In this document: one piece after another, positions 1 to 6,261 of the stretch | Numbering within the stretch: position 1 is the first letter of the stretch | How the letters are laid out: each line of letters begins with the position of its first letter | Source of the DNA: Caulobacteraceae bacterium UBA5005 | Lineage (GTDB): Bacteria; Pseudomonadota; Alphaproteobacteria; Caulobacterales; Caulobacteraceae | Direction: 5' to 3' | Assembly (NCBI GenBank): GCA_002398405.1 | Contig: DGYN01000016.1 | Coordinates: 1-17,884, forward strand | DNA length: 17,884 nt | Notes under the pieces: model-generated | What the model was told of the DNA's origin: nothing | Seen by the model: the letters and a program-made list of their open reading frames with translations, nothing else | Databases searched by the model: none | Translations under genes and position numbers: made by a program

Positions 1-1337
1 CGCCGGTGGGCGACCTGCGCTGGCGCGCGCCGCAGCCGGTGAAAGCCTGGACCGGGGTTCGTGATGCGGCCCAGTCGGGCCCCTCCTGCGCGGCGTCAGA
101 AGACTGCCTGACGATCAATGTGCAAAAGCCCGCCAACATGCGGCCCGGCGAGAAGCTGCCGGTCATGGTCTGGATCTACGGCGGCTCCTTCACCGGCGGC
201 TCGGCCGGCCAGTACGACGGGGCCCATTTCGCGCGGCGCGGCGTCGTCTATGTGGCGATCAACTATCGCCTCGGCCGGACCGGCTGGTTCGCCCACCCGG
301 CCATCACCAAGAACGCCCCGGCCGGCGAGGCCTTCTCCAACTACGGCCTGATGGACCAGATCGCGGGCCTCAGGTGGGTCAAGGCCAACATCGGCAAGTT
401 CGGCGGCGACGTGAACAACATCACGGCCTTTGGCGAGAGCGCTGGCGGCATTTCCGTCAACTATCTGATGATCCTGCCTGAGGCCCGCGGCCTGTTCGGC
501 AAGGCGATCACCCAGTCCGCCTTCGGCCGCCGCGATCCCTACGCGCTCAGCGACTTCGAAGGGCGCGGCAAGGCCTATTTCGACGCCAAAGGGATCACCG
601 GCGATAGCGCGGCCACCCTGGCGCGGATGCGCCAGGTACCCTTCGCGGACCTTGCCCAGCCGCCGGTCGGCGCGGGCGGCGCCGGCGTCATCCGTGATGG
701 TCGCCTAGTCACCATCGGCACCGCCCAGGCCTTCGCCGAGGGCAAGCAGATGAAGATTCCGTACCTGACGGGGGGCAACTCCAATGAGGCGAGCTTGTTC
801 CAGACGCCCCGCGTCGAGGACCGCCTGACCGCGATCCGCGCCACGACGCGGGACCTCGGCCCCTATTCCGCGGCCGGCCGCAACGAGCCGCAGCGGGTGT
901 TGAACCTGCTGGTCACCGACCAGTACATCACCGAGCCCGACCGCAACCTGGTCCGCGCGCACGCCAAGACCGGCCAGCCGACCTACCGCTACCACATCAG
1001 CTATACCTCGCCGGGCAACGGCCGGGCGCCGACCTCCTTTGGCCTCGCCCACGGCGGGGAGCTGGGGTACGTCTTCGCGCGCTCGCAAAACCCCGAGGAC
1101 GTCGCCATCAGCCAGGCGATCGTGGCCTATTGGACGGCGTTCGCGAAGTACGGCACGCCGGGCGCGGCGGGCGGGGTGGCCTGGCCCAAGCACGACGCTG
1201 CCAAAGAGCCGGTGATGGAGTTCGCCCTGACCGGACCCCGCGTTGTCGAAAAGATCTTCGACGAGCGCCTGAACTGGATGGAGCGCAACTACGCCACGGT
1301 GCTGGGTTCAGCGGCGGCGGGCGGCGCGACGCGCTAA
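1..1337 (+). CDS. Type-B carboxylesterase family protein (5' truncated by window edge)
   Basis: Serine hydrolase of the carboxylesterase type-B (alpha/beta hydrolase) family, expected to cleave carboxylic esters; the substrate is unknown. The reading frame is open to the window edge, and its first visible residues (PVGDLRWRAPQP) match the conserved motif some tens of residues into these proteins, so the true start lies upstream. Visible motifs in order: EDCLTINV (the EDCL-LNV signature), the oxyanion-hole GGSF, the nucleophile elbow GESAG (Ser codon at 438-440), a likely acidic triad residue in NSNEAS (Glu at 786-788) and the triad His in AHGGELGY (1050-1052). The catalytic set is therefore complete. 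About 444 residues are visible, against roughly 500-550 for the family. Family members are often exported, but the signal region is outside the window. It converges on the M23 peptidase gene across a shared terminator and has no obvious link to the division cluster. Confidence 0.93.
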   Translation, partial: PVGDLRWRAPQPVKAWTGVRDAAQSGPSCAASEDCLTINVQKPANMRPGEKLPVMVWIYGGSFTGGSAGQYDGAHFARRGVVYVAINYRLGRTGWFAHPAITKNAPAGEAFSNYGLMDQIAGLRWVKANIGKFGGDVNNITAFGESAGGISVNYLMILPEARGLFGKAITQSAFGRRDPYALSDFEGRGKAYFDAKGITGDSAATLARMRQVPFADLAQPPVGAGGAGVIRDGRLVTIGTAQAFAEGKQMKIPYLTGGNSNEASLFQTPRVEDRLTAIRATTRDLGPYSAAGRNEPQRVLNLLVTDQYITEPDRNLVRAHAKTGQPTYRYHISYTSPGNGRAPTSFGLAHGGELGYVFARSQNPEDVAISQAIVAYWTAFAKYGTPGAAGGVAWPKHDAAKEPVMEFALTGPRVVEKIFDERLNWMERNYATVLGSAAAGGATR

Positions 1338-1359
1338 GGCGCGGCCGTTCCTGAAAAGC

Positions 1360-1390
1360 AAAACGGCCGGGCATCACGCCCGGCCGTTTT
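1360..1390. terminator. Bidirectional intrinsic terminator
   Basis: A perfect 13-bp inverted repeat, AAAACGGCCGGGC (1360-1372) and GCCCGGCCGTTTT (1378-1390), encloses the 5-base loop ATCAC. The A/T ends supply a U-run on either strand, so it can end the plus-strand esterase transcript and the minus-strand M23 peptidase transcript, whose stop codons lie 22 and 20 bp away. It occupies most of the 73-bp gap between the two convergent genes. Confidence 0.92.
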
Positions 1391-1410
1391 CTGTTGTGCG
1401 GTGCAAAAGG

Positions 1411-2820
1411 CTAGCGCAACCCGATCGAGGGGCGCAGGGCCACGGTCGTCGCCTTGGCGGCGGCGGCTTCCTTTTCGGCGAGCGTCGTCTGGCCGGGGTT
1501 TTCCGCCTGGGCAAGCTGCACATTCAAGCGGCTCATTTCGCCCTTGAAGGACGCCAGTTGAGCGCCGGTCAGCTGCGTCCCGCCGGGGATCTTCACGGCC
1601 TTGGGATTGATCTTGGCGCCGTTGCGCATGACTTCGTAATGCAGGTGCGGGCCGGTAACCCGGCCGGTGGCGCCGACATAGCCGATCAGCTGGCCCTGTT
1701 TGACGCGGGCGCCCCGCTTGGCGCCTGGGGCGAAGCGCGACATGTGGGCGTAGCCGGTTTCCCAGCCGCCGGAATGCTTGATCTGGACCCAGTTGCCATA
1801 GCCGCCGTTGCGGCCCGCCTGGACAATTACGCCATCACCGGCGGCGAAGATCGGGGTGCCGGTCCCGGCCCCGAAGTCGATGCCCTGGTGCATTTTGTTG
1901 TAGCCCAGCACCGGGTGCCGGCGCATGCCGAAGCTGGAGGTAATGCGCGCCACCGAGAGCGGCGTCGCCAGGAGGAAGCCACGGGTGTTGACCCCGGCGT
2001 CGTCGTAATACTGCGCTTCCTTCTCGCCCTCGGGCTTGAAGCGGTAGAAGCGGAGCGGCTTCTCAGAGGTGTCGGTGATCAGTTCCGCATAGAGCAGATC
2101 GACGGCGCCCACGGCGCGGCCGCTTTCGGTGACCTGGCGGCGGAAAACGAGTTTGAAGGTGTCGTCGTCATCAACGTCGCGCGAGAAGTCGAGTTTCTGC
2201 GAGAACATCTTGCGGGCCCGCTCGACGATGGCGGTGTTGGCGCCCATGGAGCCGGCGGTGCGTTTGAAGTTGCCGCCGATCTCGCCCTGAACCACCGTCA
2301 CCTCTTCGGTGATCGGCTCTGACATCTGGCGAAGGCGCAGCGACCCATCATAGGCGCGGCTGATGGAGAACTGATCCGCGGGACCGGTTCGCATGGAAAG
2401 ACCAACCAGGCGAAGCTCGGCCAGTTCGTCGTGCGGCCGGGCGACCAGGACCTCGAATTCACGGCCGGCGAGACCCTTGACCGGTGTTTCGGCGGCTTCG
2501 AGCAGGGCGGCAGCGGCGCGAGCGTCGTTGGGATCAACCCCGGCCCGGCGGATAGCCTCTTCGAAGGTCTCCCCGGCCTGGATACGGATCTCGACCGGCT
2601 CGGCTGCGTAGAGGCCCGGCTGCGCCTGGGCGGCGGTGAAGGCGGCGTGCTGCAGATTGGAGGTGCGCTCGGCGTCGCGGGCGCGCATTTCGGCGGTGGG
2701 CAGGTTCGCTTGGGCGTCGGAGAGCCGTACGCCCAGAGCCAGGGCGGTAACGCCGGCGGCGACCATCAGGACCCGAGGCGCGATTCTAAACGTCGGTCGA
2801 CGCGGATCGAACTCTTGCAT
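1411..2820 (-). CDS. MepM-like M23 family peptidoglycan DD-endopeptidase
   Basis: Membrane-anchored zinc metallopeptidase of family M23 (LytM fold), expected to cut peptide cross-links of peptidoglycan in the periplasm. The 469-residue protein has a short basic N-terminus, one hydrophobic segment (about residues 15-31), a LysM/OapA-like stretch (about 76-110), a central Csd3-N2-like region (about 120-275) and the M23 domain (about 290-410). All zinc and catalytic residues are visible: H311 and D315 in MHQGIDF, H359 in YAHM, and H392/H394 in PHLHYEV, so it should be active rather than a LytM-type activator. Length and architecture match E. coli MepM. The ATG at 2820 is the first start before the membrane segment; the Shine-Dalgarno is weak (GGGGGTAGGT). 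It lies on the same strand downstream of ftsA, where ftsZ would be expected, and has its own regulatory region at 2821-3061. The C-terminal tail (about 420-469) is Ala/Gln-rich. The family assignment is firm; the exact substrate bond is inferred. Confidence 0.93.
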   Translation of the reverse strand: MQEFDPRRPTFRIAPRVLMVAAGVTALALGVRLSDAQANLPTAEMRARDAERTSNLQHAAFTAAQAQPGLYAAEPVEIRIQAGETFEEAIRRAGVDPNDARAAAALLEAAETPVKGLAGREFEVLVARPHDELAELRLVGLSMRTGPADQFSISRAYDGSLRLRQMSEPITEEVTVVQGEIGGNFKRTAGSMGANTAIVERARKMFSQKLDFSRDVDDDDTFKLVFRRQVTESGRAVGAVDLLYAELITDTSEKPLRFYRFKPEGEKEAQYYDDAGVNTRGFLLATPLSVARITSSFGMRRHPVLGYNKMHQGIDFGAGTGTPIFAAGDGVIVQAGRNGGYGNWVQIKHSGGWETGYAHMSRFAPGAKRGARVKQGQLIGYVGATGRVTGPHLHYEVMRNGAKINPKAVKIPGGTQLTGAQLASFKGEMSRLNVQLAQAENPGQTTLAEKEAAAAKATTVALRPSIGLR

Positions 2821-2871
2821 ACCTACCCCCGGCTTCGCCTACAGGAACTCTCGAAGGCCGTTAAACCCGTA

Positions 2872-2876
2872 GAATC
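2872..2876. promoter_or_regulatory. GANTC (CcrM-type methylation) site in the M23 gene leader
   Basis: GAATC lies about 52 bp upstream of the M23 peptidase start codon. A second site, GATTC at 2782-2786, lies just inside the coding region. In Caulobacter, CcrM methylates the adenine of GANTC, and hemimethylation state can tune promoters through GcrA. The site is real as sequence; its role here is inferred from its position next to a CtrA box. Confidence 0.4.
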
Positions 2877-2926
2877 AGTCGCTTTCCTGCGATCTCGTTG
2901 AGCGGGACCATGACGGCCCGTGCAGG

Positions 2927-2941
2927 TTAAGCGCAAGTTAA
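2927..2941 (-). promoter_or_regulatory. CtrA-type binding site (TTAA-N7-TTAA)
   Basis: On the minus strand the sequence is TTAACTTGCGCTTAACC, an exact match to TTAA-N7-TTAA with the C commonly found after the second half-site. CtrA is the cell-cycle response regulator of Caulobacter and relatives. The box covers the expected transcription start of the -35/-10 pair just upstream, a geometry usually linked to repression. No other exact full site was noticed in the window. Confidence 0.7.
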
Positions 2942-3061
2942 AATATCGTAATCGTGACCCGTTTGTCACAGGTTTTGTCTGGGATCGAGCACGTTCGCGT
3001 GAGGCTTGTATCCGTTCCACGCCCGCCCGGACAGGCGGCCCAACGCCGCAGCGGCGCAGAG

Positions 3062-4444
3062 CTAGAGGTTATCCCTCAACCAATCCCTAATGCGGACCAT
3101 CAGCGGCGCCTGGGGATCGGCGGGATCGGCGAGCGGCTTGAGGCCCGCCAGCGCCCGGGTCGAGGCGACTTCGCGAGGGCCAAAGGCGGCGCGCTGCAGG
3201 ACGCCGGCGGCGGCGCAGAAGGCGGGACCGGACGCGGCGTCAGCCAGGTGCGGCAAGCGGCGGGGGCGGCCAAGGCGTGCGGGACGGTCGAACACCCGGA
3301 CCGCGACCTCACGGACGCCCGCCAGCTGGGCGGCGCCGCCCATAAGCACCAGGCCGGCGTCGGAGTCGATCGGGGCGCCGGAGGCTTTCAGGCGGTCGCG
3401 GAGCAGTTCGAGGGTTTCCTCGACGCGGGGAGCGATGATGCCCTTGAGCAGGGACCTGGGCGCGATCACCGGCCCGGCGCCGGGATCATCGCCCCTGGGC
3501 GGCGCTTCGATCATCTCGCGGTCCTCGTTGGCCGAGGCGATGGCCGAGCCGTGCAGGGTCTTGATCCGCTCGGCGCCGGCGATGGAGGTGGAGAGGCCCC
3601 GGGCGATATCGGCGGTGACGTGCGCGCCGCCGACCGGCAGGCTGTCGATGTGGATGAGGGAGCCCTGCTGGAAGACGGCGACCGAGGTCGAGCCGCCGCC
3701 CATGTCGATACAGATGCAACCCAGGTCCATCTCGTCGTCGTCGAGGGCCGCCAGGGCCGAGGCATAGGGCGAGGCCACCACGCCCTCGAAGGAGAGGTGC
3801 GCGCACTCCACACAGTGCACCAGGGTCTGGAAGGCGGTCTCGGAAATGGTGACGACGAGGAGCTCAAGGCCCAGGCAGCGGCCATACATGCCGCGCGGAT
3901 CGCGCACCCCGCCCTGACCGTCGACGGACCAGGATACGGGCAGCAGGTGGATGGCGCGGCGGCCGGACAGGCGGACCTGGGAAAGCGCCGCCGAATTGGC
4001 GCGCATCAGATCGTGGTCGCTGATGGGCTTCGCGCCGAGCGAAATCTGGGCCCGGACGCGGCTGGAGGCCAGGGAGCCGCCAGACGTCGAGACCGTGACT
4101 CCGGAGACGCGGACGCCCGCGACGGCTTCAGCCCGCTCGACGGCCTGGGAGATGGCCTGGGCGGCCTCCTCGACATTGACGATGGCCCCGCCGCGCACGC
4201 CGCGCGAGGCCACATAGCCGACGCCCGCTGCGGTCAGGGTGCGGTCCTGCTGGTTCACCCCGCTGGGGGTCATGACGAAGCAGGCGACCTTGGAGGCGCC
4301 CAGATCAACGGTGGCGATGACCTGCGGGCGGTTGAGCGCCGCCTTCAGGCTGCCGCGGCCGTCCTCGCGCTTTGCCTTGGCGGGGGGCTTTTCCTTAGGC
4401 GGCGCCGATGGCGCGAATTCCGAAGCATCGAAGGCCAGGGTCAT
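3062..4444 (-). CDS. ftsA: Cell division protein FtsA
   Basis: Actin-like ATPase that tethers FtsZ filaments to the inner membrane and recruits later divisome proteins. In this 460-residue protein the first phosphate loop is seen as TVDLGASKVACFV (about 45-57), the FtsA-specific 1C domain spans about 90-165, the second phosphate loop is CIDMGGGSTSVAV (about 245-257), and the adenosine-side motif is VLMGGAAQLAG (366-376). The C-terminal amphipathic helix ending IRDWLRDNL fits the membrane-targeting sequence of FtsA. The first 40 residues are a Pro/Lys/Ala-rich extension before the actin fold. The ATG at 4444 lies 7 bp after the ftsQ stop, with GGGAGG of the ftsQ tail as a somewhat distant Shine-Dalgarno; no in-frame start nearer the fold is better placed. 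It is last in the minus-strand ddl-ftsQ-ftsA run, and ftsZ does not follow. Confidence 0.96.
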   Translation of the reverse strand: MTLAFDASEFAPSAPPKEKPPAKAKREDGRGSLKAALNRPQVIATVDLGASKVACFVMTPSGVNQQDRTLTAAGVGYVASRGVRGGAIVNVEEAAQAISQAVERAEAVAGVRVSGVTVSTSGGSLASSRVRAQISLGAKPISDHDLMRANSAALSQVRLSGRRAIHLLPVSWSVDGQGGVRDPRGMYGRCLGLELLVVTISETAFQTLVHCVECAHLSFEGVVASPYASALAALDDDEMDLGCICIDMGGGSTSVAVFQQGSLIHIDSLPVGGAHVTADIARGLSTSIAGAERIKTLHGSAIASANEDREMIEAPPRGDDPGAGPVIAPRSLLKGIIAPRVEETLELLRDRLKASGAPIDSDAGLVLMGGAAQLAGVREVAVRVFDRPARLGRPRRLPHLADAASGPAFCAAAGVLQRAAFGPREVASTRALAGLKPLADPADPQAPLMVRIRDWLRDNL

Positions 4445-4451
4445 TAGTTGC

Positions 4452-5351
4452 TCACGCGCCTCCCGCGGCCATTTCGGCCGAAACCGGCGTTTCTCGCCGG
4501 CGCACCACGACCATGTCCGGCAGGCGCAGATCGATGCGCCCAAGGCCAAGGTCCAAAACCCGTTGCTTCTGATCCAGCGCATCGAGCGCGATGAGGGCGG
4601 AATCCTCGCCCACGGCCGGCAGCTGGATGATCGTCCCGTCCTTCAGGCGAAGGTCCCAGCGCCGGTCGTCGACCCGCACCAGGGCTTCCAGCCGCTCAGC
4701 CAGTCTTTGCCGCTCGCTCACCAGGCGCAGCACCTCGGCGCCGGAATCGTTGGCGCCGCTGCCGACCACGAGGGGGAGTTGGGGATACTGGGAGGGGCTG
4801 GCCTCGGGGATGACCTGGCCGTGCCTGTCGATGACGCGCAGGACGCCGTTGGCCTGCCAGACCGCGGCGGGAGGACGCTCGACCACACTGACTAGCAGAG
4901 TGTTGGGGAGCAGGCGCATGACCTGAGCCTTCTCGACCCAGCCGACCGCCTCGACGCGTTTGCGCAGCTCTTCGAGGTCGACGGAGAGGATGGGGTCGTT
5001 GCGGGAGATGCCGCTCGCCGCGGCGATGGCGGCGGTCGCGGCGGGGCTGGCGCCCTTGATCTTCAGGGAGGTGACGGCGAAGCCCAGGTTGGCCAGGGAC
5101 CCGGCCGCCGCGCCCTTCAAGCCTTCGCCGGCCATCTCCAGACGATTGCCGGTGAAAAGCACGAGGGATAGGGCCAGCAGGACCGCGCCCGACGCGCCAT
5201 AGAGGGCGATCTTGGGCGAGAGGCCCTTGCCCTCGGCGCGGGCGCGCAGTTTGGCGGGGGGGCCAGCGGGGCGCTTGGCAACGGGTTTCCCGGGCGCACG
5301 GGCGCGAGGCTTAGCGGGTTTGTACCCCTGCCCCCTCACCATCGCGACCAT
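4452..5351 (-). CDS. ftsQ: Cell division protein FtsQ
   Basis: Bitopic inner-membrane divisome protein that links early (FtsA/FtsZ) and late (FtsW/FtsI) components through its periplasmic domains. In the 299-residue product, residues 1-46 are a basic, Pro/Ala/Lys-rich cytoplasmic tail, about 48-67 the single membrane helix, about 92-160 the POTRA domain (GFAVTSLKIKG through SVVERPPAAVW), and the rest the beta domain. A long basic tail is common in alphaproteobacterial FtsQ. I chose the ATG at 5351 because GGAGG lies 6 nt upstream; an in-frame ATG at 5342 is the alternative. This start overlaps the end of ddl by 41 bp. Transcription may also start inside ddl, where a CtrA-like box lies about 130 bp upstream. 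Confidence 0.94.
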   Translation of the reverse strand: MVAMVRGQGYKPAKPRARAPGKPVAKRPAGPPAKLRARAEGKGLSPKIALYGASGAVLLALSLVLFTGNRLEMAGEGLKGAAAGSLANLGFAVTSLKIKGASPAATAAIAAASGISRNDPILSVDLEELRKRVEAVGWVEKAQVMRLLPNTLLVSVVERPPAAVWQANGVLRVIDRHGQVIPEASPSQYPQLPLVVGSGANDSGAEVLRLVSERQRLAERLEALVRVDDRRWDLRLKDGTIIQLPAVGEDSALIALDALDQKQRVLDLGLGRIDLRLPDMVVVRRRETPVSAEMAAGGA

Positions 5352-6258
5352 AAGCGTCCTCCACCATCCAACACACCAGATCGTCGAAACTGACACCGGT
5401 GAAAGCCGCCTGTTCGGGGGCCAACGAGACGGGTGTCATTCCGGGCTGGGTGTTGACCTCTAGAAGAACCAAAAGGTCGTTAATGTCGTCATAACGAAAG
5501 TCACTTCTGGTAACCCCGCGACAACCAAGCGCACCATGCGCGCGCTCGGCCAGACGCATGGCGCGGGCCGTCACATCGGCCGAAATCCGGGCCGGGACGA
5601 TGTGCTCCGAGCCGCCGTCGGAGTACTTGGCGTCGTAGTCGTAGAAGCCCGTCCGCGCGATGATCTCGGTGACGCACAGCGCCTTGCCGTCCATCACCGC
5701 CACGGCGAGCTCGTGGCCCGCGATATAGGGCTCGATCATCACCTGTTCGCCGAAGGTCCAGGTCGGGGCGATCAGCTCCTGCGGCGGGCCATTGGCGCCC
5801 TCGAACACCAGGAAGACGCCGACGGAGGACCCTTCAGCGTTGGGCTTGACCACATAGGGCGGCGGCATGACGTGGCGCCTGGCCGCCTCGAAGCGGTTGA
5901 AGAGCCCGCCGCCGGGCACATCGACCCCCGCCGCCGCCAGCACCGCCTTGGACTTGGCCTTGTCCATGGCGAGCGCCGAGGCCAGGACGCCGGAGTGGGT
6001 GTAGGGAATGGCCAGGGTCTCAAGGATCCCCTGCACGCAGCCGTCCTCACCCCATTCGCCGTGCAGGGCGTTGAAGCAGACATCGGGCCTCAAGGCCGTC
6101 AGCACGGCGGCGAGGTCGCGGCCGGCATCGACGCGGGTGACCTTCGCGCCCTTGCGCTCCAGCGCCTTGGCGCATTCCTCGCCGGAAACCAGGGAAACCT
6201 CCCGTTCCGAGGAGAGCCCGCCCATCAGGACGGCGACGTGTTGGCCTTTGATATCCAT
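5311..6258 (-). CDS. ddl: D-alanine--D-alanine ligase
   Basis: ATP-grasp ligase that joins two D-alanines in the cytoplasm; the dipeptide is the substrate of MurF. The 315-residue length is typical of the DdlB type. Visible motifs: GGLSSEREVSLVSG (13-26), HGEWGEDG (66-73), YTHSGVLASALAMDK (86-100), VVKPNAEGSSVGV (136-148, ATP-grasp lysine and glycine-rich loop), EPYIAGHELAVAV (176-188) and the metal/substrate end motif LEVNTQPGMTPVSL (266-279). The ATG at 6258 is 3 bp after the M28 peptidase stop, with AAGG upstream. The last part of the gene (5461-5535) has an unusual run of A/T-ending codons and a CtrA-like box, probably an embedded control region for ftsQ-ftsA. Confidence 0.97.
   Translation of the reverse strand: MDIKGQHVAVLMGGLSSEREVSLVSGEECAKALERKGAKVTRVDAGRDLAAVLTALRPDVCFNALHGEWGEDGCVQGILETLAIPYTHSGVLASALAMDKAKSKAVLAAAGVDVPGGGLFNRFEAARRHVMPPPYVVKPNAEGSSVGVFLVFEGANGPPQELIAPTWTFGEQVMIEPYIAGHELAVAVMDGKALCVTEIIARTGFYDYDAKYSDGGSEHIVPARISADVTARAMRLAERAHGALGCRGVTRSDFRYDDINDLLVLLEVNTQPGMTPVSLAPEQAAFTGVSFDDLVCWMVEDAYGRDGEGAGVQTR
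5479..5494 (-). promoter_or_regulatory. CtrA-like box inside ddl, upstream of ftsQ
   Basis: Minus-strand TTAT-GACGACA-TTAAC differs from the CtrA consensus TTAA-N7-TTAAC at one base. It lies about 130 bp before the ftsQ start, inside a stretch of ddl codons (5461-5535) unusually rich in A/T-ending codons. In Caulobacter crescentus, CtrA is known to activate ftsQA transcription, which makes this placement plausible. No convincing -10 element was identified; CTAGAG at 5458-5463 is only a weak candidate. Confidence 0.5.
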
Positions 6259-6261
6259 GAC

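Larger units (their letters stand above)
2821..3061 (-). promoter_or_regulatory. Regulatory intergenic region between ftsA and the M23 peptidase gene
   Basis: This 241-bp gap carries no credible gene and no recognisable ftsZ remnant in any frame. Read on the minus strand it holds, in order: two weak 5-bp-stem hairpins without T-runs (3044-3056 and 3023-3038), the dyad GTGAC-N6-GTCAC (2954-2969), a -35-like GTGACA (2964-2969) spaced 16 bp from a -10-like GATATT (2942-2947; alternatively TATTTT at 2940-2945 with 18 bp), an exact CtrA-type box (2927-2941), and a GANTC site (2872-2876). The A/T-rich core around 2938-2950 stands out in this high-GC DNA. It is most simply the promoter of the M23 gene, with an untranslated leader of about 115 nt. 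Promoter activity is inferred; the motifs are seen directly. Confidence 0.65.

Noticed and set aside
6..8. GTG near the left edge as the esterase start
   Set aside because: This valine belongs to the conserved PVGDLRWRAP motif, which lies inside the protein; the gene is simply cut by the window edge.
2954..2970. CRP/FNR-type site at the GTGAC dyad
   Set aside because: The spacing is wrong: TGTGA and TCAC arms are 8 bases apart instead of 6, so I describe it only as an unassigned dyad.
3023..3056. Terminator after ftsA
   Set aside because: Two hairpins with only 5-bp stems are present, with no T-run after either on the minus strand; read-through into the M23 gene remains possible.
2954..4447. 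Plus-strand open frame of about 497 codons opposite ftsA
   Set aside because: Its product is Gly/Arg/Asp/His-rich with no domain pattern, and it lies wholly antisense to a clear ftsA. Such long shadows are common in high-GC genes.
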